Assembly: GCA_900549715.1 (NCBI GenBank)
Contig: URPK01000009.1
Coordinates: 24,558-88,557, forward strand
Direction of reading: 5' to 3'
From: an uncultured Collinsella sp.
Lineage (GTDB): Bacteria > Actinomycetota > Coriobacteriia > Coriobacteriales > Coriobacteriaceae
DNA length: 64,000 nt
How positions within the stretch are numbered: position 1 is the first letter of the stretch; each line of letters starts with the position of its first letter. The notes beneath the pieces are model-generated. The model searched no databases, had not been told where the DNA came from, and saw only the letters and a program-made list of their open reading frames with translations. The position numbers were made by a program, and so were the translations under genes. Below, piece after piece: positions 43,703 through 53,300 of this stretch.

Positions 43703-44326
43703 ATGCCCGATTCCCGCACCCTCTGGACCGCCGTCGTTATCATCTGCATCGCCGTGTCGGTATTCTTTAGCGTCAAAAAACGTACCACGTTTAAGCGCCT
43801 GCAGCAGCTTATGGCTGCCAAGCGGTGGGACGAGTTCGATCGCCTGCTCGACGCCAAGCTCACCAGCATGCTGTACCCGCGCTATAACCGAGACTACCTG
43901 CGCCTGAACTCCTATCTGCTGCGCGAGGACCACAAGCGTGCCGACGAGATGTTCGATTTGCTGTTGGGGCTCAACCTGCCCAAGATGCAGCGCGTCGACC
44001 TGGTGATCAAAGCTTTTAACTATTACGTTGGCCAGGAGGACCGCAAAAAGTCCAAGGAGCTCCTGCACGAGATCAAGGGCTTTGAGGGCGGTCAGGCCGA
44101 GGCAGTCGCGCACGAATGCCAACTGATGTACGACACGATGATTCTCAAGCGCCACAACGACATTCCCGAGCTGGAGCGCATGCTCGAGGATGTCGGCGAC
44201 GACCCGGTCAAGCGCTGCCGCCTGGAGTACCTGCTGGCCCTGCAATACCAGAACAAGGGCGACGAAGCCAAGTTCCAGGAGTTCCTGGAGAAGTCGGGCC
44301 AACACTCGATGGCCGTCAACGCGTAA
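43703..44326 (+). CDS. Single-pass membrane protein with helical repeat region
   Basis: 207 residues from MPDSRTLWTAVVI (ATG 43703, AAGGA 7 nt upstream; the longer frame to 43592 has none). An N-terminal transmembrane helix (TAVVIICIAVSVFF) is followed by about 170 residues of TPR-like helical sequence (AAKRWDEFDRLLDA, LRLNSYLLREDHKRADEMFDLLLGL, RMLEDVGDDPVKRCRLEYLLALQYQNKGD). Probably a cytoplasmic-facing scaffold; function unknown. The tRNA-Leu gene follows 31 bp downstream. Confidence 0.78.
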   Translation: MPDSRTLWTAVVIICIAVSVFFSVKKRTTFKRLQQLMAAKRWDEFDRLLDAKLTSMLYPRYNRDYLRLNSYLLREDHKRADEMFDLLLGLNLPKMQRVDLVIKAFNYYVGQEDRKKSKELLHEIKGFEGGQAEAVAHECQLMYDTMILKRHNDIPELERMLEDVGDDPVKRCRLEYLLALQYQNKGDEAKFQEFLEKSGQHSMAVNA

Positions 44327-44357
44327 CGGACGGCTTGTGCTAGACTTCTAGTCTCAC

Positions 44358-44442
44358 GGGGGCGTGGCGGAATTGGCATACGCAGGAGACTTAAAATCTC
44401 TCGCCGCAAGGATTGTGGGTTCGAGTCCCACCGCCCCTACCA
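44358..44442 (+). tRNA. tRNA-Leu (anticodon TAA)
   Basis: 85 nt including an encoded CCA. Acceptor GGGGGCG pairs with CGCCCCT (first pair G-T), D-arm TGGCGGAATTGGCA, anticodon stem GGAGA/TCTCT with loop CTTAAAA (anticodon TAA, reads UUA), class II variable arm, T-arm GTGGGTTCGAGTCCCAC. It is followed by a strong terminator. Confidence 0.96.
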
Positions 44443-44453
44443 TATGAAGCGTT

Positions 44454-44493
44454 CGAGCCCGTGTCCCCAAGGGATGCGGGCTCGTTTCTTTTT
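44454..44493 (+). terminator. Terminator after tRNA-Leu
   Basis: CGAGCCCG/CGGGCTCG stem followed by TTTCTTTTT. Confidence 0.9.
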
Positions 44494-44527
44494 CACGCCG
44501 GCGGGACTCTAAGTTGCGGTGGAATAG

Positions 44528-45529
44528 CTAGAGGGTGCTGAGGCTGGGGGTCCAGGCGATGGTGGGGGTTTTGCCGTCGAGGGTCTCGTTGATGGTGGCG
44601 GCCATGCCGGCGAGGAGGCTGTTCTCACTTACGGTGAGCGTCTTGTAGCCGCCGGCTCGCATGAGCTCGCGAATCACCACGGCGCCGGCCAGAATCACGC
44701 CCGCGCGTTTGGGCTGTACACCCGGTAGCGCGGCGATACCCTCCACATCCAGCGCGGACATACGCTCGATGGCAGCCGAAACCTGCTCCATCGAAAGCTC
44801 GCGCAGGTGCACAAAGCTCGAATCATACGGCTCCAGCTCGTGAACGAGTGCCACGAGCGTGGTGACGGTGCCGCCCACCGCAACGAGGCGTTCGGCGCGC
44901 TCAAAGTCGCTGGGCAGGCCTTCAAAATAGGCGGCAAACTGCTCGCCTGCCCACGCGGCAGCGGCAGCAAGCTCGCCATCCGCGGGCGGCAACGCGGAGA
45001 AAAAGCGCTCCGTCACGCGGCGACAACCGATGTCCAGCGAGCGCGTTCCCTCCAGCGCAAAGACGCCGCGCTCCGGCGCGTACACGCCAGTCGCGAGCTC
45101 CGTGGATCCGCCGCCCGAATCGGCAACAATGATGCGCTCGCCGGCAAAGTCGTGCGCCACGCCGAAAAACGTCAGGCGCGCCTCGACCTCGCCCGGAATC
45201 ACCTGTGGCTCAAGCCCCAGATCGCGCAGGCCGTCCAACAGCAGCGCGGCATTGGACGCATCGCGTGCGGCACTCGTACACGTGGTGCAGACGCACACGG
45301 CCCCAAAGGCACGGGCCTCGTCCACAAACATGTGACACGCAGCGAGCACACGCTCGACAGCCGCCTTGCAAAAGCGCCCCGTCGTGTCCACGCCCTCGCC
45401 CAGGTCGGTAATCTCGGTATGCTTGGACGATTCCACAATCGCTCCGCCCTCGACCTGGGCCAACACCAGTCGCGACGACACCGTTCCCAGGTCGATCGCG
45501 GCTACCTTATAGCGTTTGCAATTTGTCAT
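44528..45529 (-). CDS. ppx: Exopolyphosphatase / guanosine pentaphosphate phosphatase family
   Basis: 333 residues, ASKHA fold. AAIDLGTVSSRLVLAQVEGG is the phosphate 1 motif and VADSGGGSTELATG the phosphate 2 motif; the C-terminus (LPGVQPKRAGVILAGAVVI) also matches. It is the short form without the C-terminal HD extension. It degrades polyphosphate or pppGpp. It is the last gene of the mazG-eno-divIC-ppx block, 20 bp after divIC. Confidence 0.9.
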   Translation of the reverse strand: MTNCKRYKVAAIDLGTVSSRLVLAQVEGGAIVESSKHTEITDLGEGVDTTGRFCKAAVERVLAACHMFVDEARAFGAVCVCTTCTSAARDASNAALLLDGLRDLGLEPQVIPGEVEARLTFFGVAHDFAGERIIVADSGGGSTELATGVYAPERGVFALEGTRSLDIGCRRVTERFFSALPPADGELAAAAAWAGEQFAAYFEGLPSDFERAERLVAVGGTVTTLVALVHELEPYDSSFVHLRELSMEQVSAAIERMSALDVEGIAALPGVQPKRAGVILAGAVVIRELMRAGGYKTLTVSENSLLAGMAATINETLDGKTPTIAWTPSLSTL

Positions 45530-45549
45530 TGCGGGCTCCCCTCCGGGCG

Positions 45550-46311
45550 CTATTTGCCGTTGGACACGACCGTCTGACCCTCGACGCCGTTAAACCCAAA
45601 CAGCATGTCGAGCGCCTGGATGTACCACGGCGCGTCCTTGCCGACTTCTTCGATTTCCTTGGCCACTTCGCTGGCCTTCTTGGCGTTTGAGGACTTTTTG
45701 CTCGACGACGAGTCCGAATCGTCGTCCAAACCTAGCACGTCAATCTTCTTCTCGCCGGGCATCACCAGGCCCAGGTCCTCGGACGCCGCGTCCTTGATAC
45801 CCTCCTCCGAGAGCAGCTTGTCGACGCTTTTTTGCAGCTCATCATTGTATTGCTGGCGAATCTCGACCTGCTTGGCCAAGATATCGCTCGAACGCTTTGC
45901 CACGTACAGATCGCGCACGGGGAAATACAGGCTCACGAGCACCAGCGCCACCACGATACCGATAAACAGCGGACGCAGAGGGCCATGCGTAAAGTCATAG
46001 ATCGCCTTGACAACCGCGTTGTCGTTGGCGTAATGCATAAAGTCCGAGCCCGAAAGACGGCTCGAGGGCCTACTCGATTTGTCGTGTGCTTGAGTCGAGG
46101 GACGCGACGCATGCGACGAACGTGCCGGGCGCACCGGTCCATCTGCCAAGGTATTTGATTGAGCATTGGGGCGCGAGGTACTTGCCGGGCGCTGCGTGGA
46201 GCGGTCGGCGCCGGCATAAGCGGACCCACCGAGCTGCACCGTGCGCGCACGGCGAGGCGACGGCTCGCGCGAACCGGCGGAATAGTACCTGTTGTCGTAA
46301 ATCTGATCCAT
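45550..46311 (-). CDS. divIC: FtsB/DivIC-family cell division protein
   Basis: 253 residues from MDQIYDNRYY (ATG 46309-46311). A long disordered basic/Ser N-terminus of about 115 residues is followed by a transmembrane helix (LFIGIVVALVLVSLYF), a coiled coil (SSDILAKQVEIRQQYNDELQKSVDKLL) and the conserved region EDLGLVMPGEKKIDVL. The C-terminus is acidic and Ser/Lys-rich. FtsB/DivIC proteins form the divisome complex with FtsL and FtsQ. The position after eno is the conserved actinobacterial one. Confidence 0.85.
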   Translation of the reverse strand: MDQIYDNRYYSAGSREPSPRRARTVQLGGSAYAGADRSTQRPASTSRPNAQSNTLADGPVRPARSSHASRPSTQAHDKSSRPSSRLSGSDFMHYANDNAVVKAIYDFTHGPLRPLFIGIVVALVLVSLYFPVRDLYVAKRSSDILAKQVEIRQQYNDELQKSVDKLLSEEGIKDAASEDLGLVMPGEKKIDVLGLDDDSDSSSSKKSSNAKKASEVAKEIEEVGKDAPWYIQALDMLFGFNGVEGQTVVSNGK

Positions 46312-46402
46312 GTGCGCCTTGTGCGGTTGAGGTTTGTTTGCGCTAAGTCCTTTAGTTATAGCACGAGCGCCCGCACCGCCTTCGCCAGCCTTTGCTCGAC
46401 AT

Positions 46403-46434
46403 AAAAAAGGCGCTGAGCCATATGGCCCAGCGCC
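46403..46434 (-). terminator. Terminator after eno
   Basis: GGCGCTGAGCC...GGCCCAGCGCC stem (46409-46434) and TTTTTT on the minus strand (46403-46408). It separates eno from divIC. Confidence 0.88.
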
Positions 46435-46506
46435 CACAGCGCTTTGCGGCGTCCAGCCAAGGCGGGGCGGAACCGAGTCAGCCTCCTCCTCGCCAAATTC
46501 GCCCGT

Positions 46507-47796
46507 TTAGCGAATGTTGTAGAACGCGGCCTTGCCGGCGTAGCGCGCGCTGCCCTCGAGCTCGTCCTCGATGCGAATGAGCTGGTTGTACTTGGCGATA
46601 CGGTCGCTGCGGCACGGGGCGCCCGACTTGATCTGGCCGGCATTGACGCCCACGACCAGGTCGGCGATCGTGGAATCCTCGGTCTCGCCGGAGCGGTGAC
46701 TCACGATGCAGGCGTAACCGGCCTCCTTGGCGGTCTCGATGGCCTCGAGCGACTCGGTGAGCGTGCCGATCTGATTGACCTTGACCAGGATCGCGTTGGC
46801 GGCACCCAGCTCGATGCCCTTCTTGAGGCGCTCGGTGTTGGTGACGAACAGGTCGTCGCCCACCAGCTGCACCTTGTTGCCAATGCGACGGGTGAGCTCA
46901 ACCCAGCCGTCCCAGTCTTCCTCGGCCATGCCGTCCTCGATGGAGATGATGGGATAGGTGTCGACAAGCTTCTCCCAGTAATCAACCATCTGGGCACTCG
47001 TGTACTCCACGCCCTCGCCCTTGAGCTCATACATACCGGTCTCAGCGTTGTAGAACTCGGTGGACGCCGGATCCATGGCGTACATGAAGTCGACGCCGGG
47101 CTTAAAGCCAGCCTTCTCGACGGCCTTGGTGATGTACTCGAACGGCTCGGCATTGGTCTTGAGGTTGGGCGCAAAGCCGCCCTCGTCGCCCACGCCGCCG
47201 CCCAGGCCGGCCTCGTGCAGCACGCCCTTGAGGGTGTGGTAGACCTCGGCGCACCAACGCAGGCCCTCGGCAAAGCTCGGGGCGCCCACCGGCATGATCA
47301 TGAACTCCTGGAAGTCGACGTTGTTGTCGGCATGCACACCGCCGTTAAGGATGTTCATCATAGGCGTGGGCAGCAGGTGGGCGTTGACGCCGCCCAGGTA
47401 CTGGTACAGCGACAGGCCCGCCGACTCGGCAGCGGCGCGGGCGACGGCCAACGACACGCCCAGGATGGCGTTGGCACCGAGCTTGGTCTTGTTGGGGGTA
47501 CCGTCCGCGGCAATCAGCGCGGCATCGACGGCGCGCTGGTCGAAGGCGTCGAGGCCCACGACGGCGTTAGCGCACTCGTTGTTGACGTGCTCGACGGCCC
47601 GAAAGACGCCCTTGCCCAGATAGCGGCCCTTGTCGCCATCACGCAGCTCGCAGGCCTCAAAGGCGCCGGTCGAAGCACCCGAAGGCACCATTGCGCGGCC
47701 AAAGCTGCCGTCCTCGAGCACGACCTCGACCTCGACGGTGGGATTGCCGCGGCTGTCGAGCACCTCGCGACCGTAGACGTCCAAAATATCGCTCAT
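46507..47796 (-). CDS. eno: Enolase
   Basis: 429 residues, standard length. It converts 2-phosphoglycerate to phosphoenolpyruvate. GREVLDSRGNPTVEVEV at the N-terminus, GGVHADNNVDFQEFMIMP, ISIEDGMAEEDWDGW (metal-binding Asp/Glu), LVGDDLFVTN and SHRSGETEDSTIADL are all intact. ATG 47794-47796. Confidence 0.98.
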   Translation of the reverse strand: MSDILDVYGREVLDSRGNPTVEVEVVLEDGSFGRAMVPSGASTGAFEACELRDGDKGRYLGKGVFRAVEHVNNECANAVVGLDAFDQRAVDAALIAADGTPNKTKLGANAILGVSLAVARAAAESAGLSLYQYLGGVNAHLLPTPMMNILNGGVHADNNVDFQEFMIMPVGAPSFAEGLRWCAEVYHTLKGVLHEAGLGGGVGDEGGFAPNLKTNAEPFEYITKAVEKAGFKPGVDFMYAMDPASTEFYNAETGMYELKGEGVEYTSAQMVDYWEKLVDTYPIISIEDGMAEEDWDGWVELTRRIGNKVQLVGDDLFVTNTERLKKGIELGAANAILVKVNQIGTLTESLEAIETAKEAGYACIVSHRSGETEDSTIADLVVGVNAGQIKSGAPCRSDRIAKYNQLIRIEDELEGSARYAGKAAFYNIR

Positions 47797-47937
47797 GTTG
47801 TCTCCCTCTCACTTGGAAACGGGTTGAATGCTTGGCGACACGGCTTGCACGCTACAGCGGCGCGCAGGTTCATAAGTTAGCCTTATCGCACTTTTTGCAT
47901 TATGCCCTAAGTTAGCCAAGGGATACAATCTTTTTAA

Positions 47938-47978
47938 AAAATAATAGGGGCGATGGGACAAGTCCGTCCCGTCGCCCC
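47938..47978 (-). terminator. Terminator after mazG
   Basis: GGGGCGATGGGAC/GTCCCGTCGCCCC stem (47947-47978) followed on the minus strand by TATTATTTTTT. Confidence 0.9.
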
Positions 47979-47985
47979 CGCAGTC

Positions 47986-48846
47986 TTACTCCTCTGCCTT
48001 TGCGGCATCCCAGAGGTCATTGAGGCCGTGGGTCGAAAGCTCGGCAAGATCCACGTGGGCGTCGGCCGCCATCTCCTCCATCGCGGCCCAACGGTGGCGG
48101 AACTTTGCCGTGCTCGCGCGCAGAGCACTCTCGGCGTCTATGCCCTCCTTGCGCGCAACGTTGACCAGGGCAAAGAGCAGGTCGCCAAACTCCATCTCGC
48201 GCTCGGGCGAGCCGGGAGTCTCGGCCTCAAACTCGACGCGCTCCTCGGCGACCTCGTCCCACACGTCCTGGACTGTCTCCCACTCAAAGCCCACGGCAGC
48301 CGCCTTGCGCGACACCTTCTGAGCCTGCATCAGCGCCGGCAGATGCGTGGGCACGCCGTCGAGCAGGCCCTCGGGCGCAGCCTCGCCCGCTGCCACGGCC
48401 TTGTCCCTTGCAGCCTTCTCGGCAAGCTTAACCTCGTCCCAGATCTTGAGCACCTCATCGGAGCTCTCGGCGTCCGCATCGCCAAACACGTGCGGATGAC
48501 GACGGATGAGCTTGGCGTCGATATCGCGTGCCACATCGGCAAGTGTAAACTCGCCGGCGTCCGCCGCAATCTGCGCATGCAGTACCACCTGCATGAGCAC
48601 GTCGCCCAGCTCCTCGCGCAGATGCGCCACGTCGTCCGCCTCGATGCAATCGAGCGCCTCGTAGGCCTCCTCGATCATGTTCTTGCCAATGCTGCGGTGC
48701 GTCTGCTCGCGGTCCCACGGGCAGCCGTCGGGCTGACGCAGGCGCCAGATGGTCTGCACCAGATGCTGCAGCTCGGCCGACACATCTACCAGCGTCGACA
48801 GGTCGCGCGAACCCTCGGCATTTTGCTGAGCCATATGCTCGGACAT
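47986..48846 (-). CDS. mazG: Nucleoside triphosphate pyrophosphohydrolase MazG
   Basis: 286 residues with two MazG folds. CPWDREQTHRSIGKNMIEEAYEALDCIE and HLREELGDVLMQVVLHAQIA carry the EExxE...ExxD metal motif; the second copy is EREMEFGDLLFALVNVARKEGID. It removes pyrophosphate from (d)NTPs and is linked to ppGpp control in E. coli. The N-terminal MSEHMAQQ is variable; a start at M5 is possible. 2 bp separate it from the upstream phosphodiesterase gene. Confidence 0.94.
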   Translation of the reverse strand: MSEHMAQQNAEGSRDLSTLVDVSAELQHLVQTIWRLRQPDGCPWDREQTHRSIGKNMIEEAYEALDCIEADDVAHLREELGDVLMQVVLHAQIAADAGEFTLADVARDIDAKLIRRHPHVFGDADAESSDEVLKIWDEVKLAEKAARDKAVAAGEAAPEGLLDGVPTHLPALMQAQKVSRKAAAVGFEWETVQDVWDEVAEERVEFEAETPGSPEREMEFGDLLFALVNVARKEGIDAESALRASTAKFRHRWAAMEEMAADAHVDLAELSTHGLNDLWDAAKAEE

Positions 48847-48848
48847 GG

Positions 48849-49397
48849 TTACTCCTCCTCCAGGATCACGTGGCGGAACGCGCCGCCCTCGTAGATACCG
48901 TAGCTGTGCGTGCCGTCTTTGGGAATGCTCACGCTACCGGGATTGAAGAGCCACAGGCCCGGGTGCGTCGCGCTCGCTTCGTTGACCTTAATGTGCGTAT
49001 GGCCGTAGACGAGCGCGGAGCCCTCGGGCAGCGCGGGCGCGTGGTCGACGCTGTTGTGCATGCCGGCGCCAAAGACGTGGCCGTGCGTCAGGAACAGCTC
49101 GCGGCCGGTCTCGTCGAACAGCGTGGCGTAGTCGGCCATGACGGGAAAGTCGAGGACCATCTGGTCGACCTCGGCGTCACAGTTACCGCGCACCGCGATG
49201 ATGCGGTCGGCCAGAGCGTTGAGCAGCGGAATCACACGCTTGGGGGCATAGTCGCGCGGCAGGTCGTTGCGCGGGCCGTGGTAGAGCAGGTCGCCCAGCA
49301 GAACGATGCGGCCGGGCTGCTCGGATTCGATGGCGGCGCACAGGCGCTCTGTCCAGTATGCCGAGCCGTGAATGTCGGAGGCGATGAGGTATTTCAT
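48849..49397 (-). CDS. yfcE: YfcE-family phosphodiesterase
   Basis: 182 residues from MKYLIASDIHG (ATG 49395-49397). Calcineurin-like motifs SDIHGS, LGDLLYHGPRN, VRGNCDAEVDQMV, LTHGHVFG and YGHTHIKV are all present. YfcE-like enzymes are Mn-dependent phosphodiesterases on small artificial substrates; the natural substrate is unknown. It lies directly upstream of mazG in one operon and is a fourth metallophosphoesterase in the window, of a different subfamily from the 31.7-33.8 kb trio. Confidence 0.9.
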   Translation of the reverse strand: MKYLIASDIHGSAYWTERLCAAIESEQPGRIVLLGDLLYHGPRNDLPRDYAPKRVIPLLNALADRIIAVRGNCDAEVDQMVLDFPVMADYATLFDETGRELFLTHGHVFGAGMHNSVDHAPALPEGSALVYGHTHIKVNEASATHPGLWLFNPGSVSIPKDGTHSYGIYEGGAFRHVILEEE

Positions 49398-49452
49398 GGT
49401 GGTCCTTTCGGGTGGGGTTGATGGGGCTGGACGTGGCGTGCCACCGGCCGCG

Positions 49453-49938
49453 TTACTCAAATCGCAGTGCCGAGGCTTGTGCCGCCTGCATCACGCGCTG
49501 GAGCGGCACGTCGCACTCACGGGCAAGGCGGGCGCAGTCCTCGTACTCGGGCGCCGCGCGCTCGCTGCCGTCGGGCAGGGTGGCCACTTTAACGGACACC
49601 TCGCCCCATGGCGTCGCTACGCGCTCAAAGCGGCGTGGCAGGCAAACACGCTCCATAACCTGGCGGCGGATGCCATTGGTCGTGGTTTCCAAAAAGATAA
49701 TCGTCTGTAGACGTTCGATATCCTCATGCGAGCAGATCACCTGCAGCTGCCAGCCGGGACGGCCTTTCTTGCAATAAACGGGCAGCCAGTGCACCTCGCG
49801 GGCGCCCGCCTCGCGCAGGCGGTCGGCGGCATAGGCGAGTACCTCGGGCGACGCATCGTCGATGTCGCACTCCAGCTTGACGATAGTTTCGGGTGCATCG
49901 GTCTCGCGAGACAGCGGGGATGTACTATCGCATTGCAT
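49453..49938 (-). CDS. larC2: Stand-alone LarC C-terminal domain (nickel-pincer cofactor enzyme part)
   Basis: 161 residues from MQCDSTSP (ATG 49936-49938, GGAAAGGA upstream). LECDIDDASPEVLAY, VYCKKGRPGWQLQVIC, IIFLETTTNGIRRQ, VATPWGEVSVKVA and PEYEDCARLA are the hallmarks of the LarC C-terminal part, about 40% of a full LarC. LarC installs nickel into the pyridinium bisthiocarboxylate cofactor of lactate racemase. No LarC1 half, LarB or LarE lies beside it. In Lactobacillus plantarum LarC1 and LarC2 are joined by a frameshift; here nothing upstream could supply LarC1. Confidence 0.8.
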   Translation of the reverse strand: MQCDSTSPLSRETDAPETIVKLECDIDDASPEVLAYAADRLREAGAREVHWLPVYCKKGRPGWQLQVICSHEDIERLQTIIFLETTTNGIRRQVMERVCLPRRFERVATPWGEVSVKVATLPDGSERAAPEYEDCARLARECDVPLQRVMQAAQASALRFE

Positions 49939-50041
49939 ACGGTCCGGATCCTTTCCGCGCGGGCTCGTTTTATTCACCCAAACGCTAGCACATCGGACGT
50001 GGCACAGGCGTGACTTTCGTCCGTCGCCGCCCTCGCCCCTA

Positions 50042-50113
50042 TCCAAACGTGTACGTCAGCCTCCAAACATGTCATTTTTTGCAGCTTTTGGAGGCTGACG
50101 TACACGTTTTGGA
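50042..50113. repeat. 72-bp long hairpin between larC2 and the ABC exporter
   Basis: Left arm 50042-50067 and right arm 50087-50113 are reverse complements apart from one extra T, with core GTGTACGTCAGCCTCCAAA. The loop is about 19 nt. It sits in a divergent 384-bp region (49939-50322). The rest of that region holds an AAAGTTC/GAACTTT dyad near 50160-50190 and a strong AGGAGG site before the exporter; I see no other gene. Confidence 0.88.
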
Positions 50114-50322
50114 GCGGGGCCGCACACGATCAGAATTGCGCCCGCACTCCGTCCACCACAAAGTTCGCCGCACTCAACTATTTTGAACTTTCTACGCAGT
50201 TCATCGGCCAAAAAATAGCCCTCGGCATACTTACCCGCTGCACGATGTTACTCTAGTTGCATTTGGCTAACTAAGCGGCTGCCGAGAACCCCGCCCGGCA
50301 CCGTTACGGTATAGGAGGTTTC

Positions 50323-53300
50323 ATGTTCGAGAAGCGGCTCTTCTCCCTGGTTCCGCAGGCAACGCCCCACATTATGGCAAGCGTCCTGTTTAAGTGGATC
50401 GCGCTCATGGCAAACATCACGGTGATGTGGGTGCTTGCGCGCATCTTGGGCGGCATCGTCACGGACGGTCTTTCCGCCGCGCTCGCCGTCGACGCCCTCG
50501 CACAGGCGGCCTTGCCGCTCGCCGCCGCCACCATCGTGCGCGCCGTCTCCATCTACCTGGCCCAACGCGCCGGCGACAAGGCCGCGTTCGAGGCCGTCCG
50601 CCGCGTGCGCTCGCTCGTCTACGACAAGCTCACCGCACTCGGCCCCTCCTACACCGAGACCGTCCCCACCGCCGAGGCCGTCCAGACCAGCGTCGAGGGC
50701 GCCACGCAACTCCAGGTGTACTTTGGCGGCTACCTGCCGCAGCTCTTCTTTGCGGGCTTGGCACCCATCACGCTGTTTGCACTGCTCGTGGGCCAGGCGG
50801 GTCTTCCCGCCGCGCTGCTGCTCGCCTGCGTTCCGGTCATCCCCGTCTCCATTATGATGGTCATGCGCAACGCCAAAAAGATCGGTGCCGAGTACTGGGG
50901 CAGCTATGTCGATCTTGGCGGCATGTTCCTGGAGGCCGTGCAGGGTCTCACCACCCTTAAGGTCTACCAGGCCGATCGCAGCTGGCACGAGCGTATCAAC
51001 ACCGAGTCCGAGCGTTTCCGCACGGCGACCATGCGCCTGCTGGTGATGCAGCTGCGCTCCATTTGCGTTATGGACCTGGTCGTCTATATGGGCGCCGCGC
51101 TCGGCATTATCGTAGCCACGCTGCAGCTCGCCACGGGCAAGATTGGCTTTGAGGCTGCCTTCCTCATCGTCTTTCTGTCACAGGAGTTCTTTTTGCCCAT
51201 GCGCCGCCTGGGATCGCTGTTCCACACGGCCATGAACGGCATGGCCGCCTCGCGCCGCATGTTTGGCATTTTGGATACGCCCGAGCCCGAGCGCGGCGAT
51301 GTTGAGCTTGACGGTCGCGGCGATATCGAGCTCGCGGGCGTGAGCTATGCATACGGCGACCGCACGGTGCTGGACAGCGCCAGCGCGACCATTGCGCACG
51401 GCTCGCTCGTGGCACTCGTGGGCGAAAGCGGCGGCGGCAAGTCCACGATCGCGGGGATTATCGCGGGCCGCAAGGGTGCCTACCGTGGCAGCGTTCGCAT
51501 CGGCGGCGTCGAGCTGCGCGACGCCACGGCCGCCTCACTCATGCGCGCCGTCACCCTGGTGCCCACCAACGGTCACCTGTTTGCCGGCACCCTGCGCGAC
51601 AACCTGCTGCTCGCCCAGCCCAGCGCCACCGATACCGAGCTTTTGCGCGCACTCGACCGCACGCGCGTGGCGGCCTTTGTGCAGGCCAACGGCAGGCTCG
51701 ACATGGTGATTAACGAGGGCGGCACCAACCTTTCGGGCGGTCAGCGCCAGCGCGTGTGCATGGCCCGCGCCCTGCTGCACGACTCGCCGATCTATGTGTT
51801 TGACGAGGCGACGAGCAATGTGGACGCCGCAAGCGAAGCCGCAATCGGCGAGGTCATTGCATCGCTCGCCGGCGGGCACACCGTAATCGTGGTGGCACAC
51901 CGCCTGTCGACGATCGTAGGCGCCGATCAGATCCTGGTGCTGGAGCGTGGCCGTATTGCCGAGCACGGGACTCACGGCGAGCTCTTGGCCACCGCGGGCG
52001 CCTATGCGCGCATGTGGAACAGCCAGGAGCAGCTCTCGGCATATGCGTATGCGGAGGATGATGCCGAGGACGTCGAAGATGCCGGCGCGGTTGAGGCTGT
52101 TGACGGCAGCGCTGCCTGTACCGATGGCCTCAACGGTGCTAGCTCGTCTTCCGCTGCCGCGGCGCTTGACTCCGGCCGCGTCCGTCGCTCGGCGCCGTCC
52201 ATCATGTGGCGCATGATGGGGCTCGTCCGACCGCTTGCCGGCTGGCTTGTGCTAGCCGTCGCGCTAGGCAGCATTGGTATGCTCACCGCCGCGTTCGTGC
52301 CGGCCTTTGGCGCCCTTGGCCTTATGGCCGCGCTGGGCCGCAACGCCTTGGGGCTTGGTCTTATCGCAGCATGCGCGGCCTGTGCCGCCTGCGGCATCGC
52401 ACGCGGGCCGCTCCACTACGGCGAGCAGCTCTGCAACCATTACATCGCATTCCGTCTGCTCGCACACATTCGCAACCTGGTGTTTGGTGCCCTGCGCCAG
52501 CTCGCCCCCGCCAAGCTCGAGGGCCGTGGCAAGGGCGAGCTCGTGAGCCTGGTCACCTCGGATATCGAGCTGCTCGAGGTCTTCTACGCGCACACCATCT
52601 CGCCCATTGCAATCGCTCTGGTCTGCACCGTTGTGTTTGAGGGCTTTTTGCTGGCTGTGAGCCCCGAGCTCGCGGGCATCGCGCTCGTGGCCTACGCGGT
52701 CCTGGGCGTGCTACTGCCCCTGACCTCGGCCAAGGCATGCGGCACCACCGGCCGCCAGAGCCGCGAGGGCGCCGGTAAGCTGGGCGCCTATGTGCTCGAC
52801 AGTCTACGCGGCGCGTCCGAGACTATCCAGTTCGCCGGTGGCGCCGATCGCAGCCGTGCCCTGGCCAAGCTGACCGAGCAAGTCGGCGCCGTGGACGCGC
52901 GCCTCAAGCGCCGCCAGGCGGCCAGCGAGGCCGTAGCCGATGCGCTTATTCTTGCGGCCAATCTGGTGATGCTCGGGCATGCGCTGCAGCTGGTGGCTGC
53001 GGGAACGATTGATTTTGCCGCAGCGTTTGTCGCCGTCTTTACCTTTGTGTCGTCGTTTGGTTCGGTAATGGCCGTGAGCCGCCTGGGCGCCTCACTGCAG
53101 GAGACGCTCGCTTCGGGCGCACGCGTGCTCGATTTGCTCGACGAGCGGCCCCAGTGCGCCGAGGTCGCCGATGGACAGGACGTTGAGTTTGCCGGCGCCG
53201 CAGCCGAGCATGTGAGCTTTAGCTATGCGGGCGGCGTGGACGCGGGCGGTGCCGGCGCCACAGAGCAGGTCGCGAACGACGCCGCTGCGAATCTCATCCT

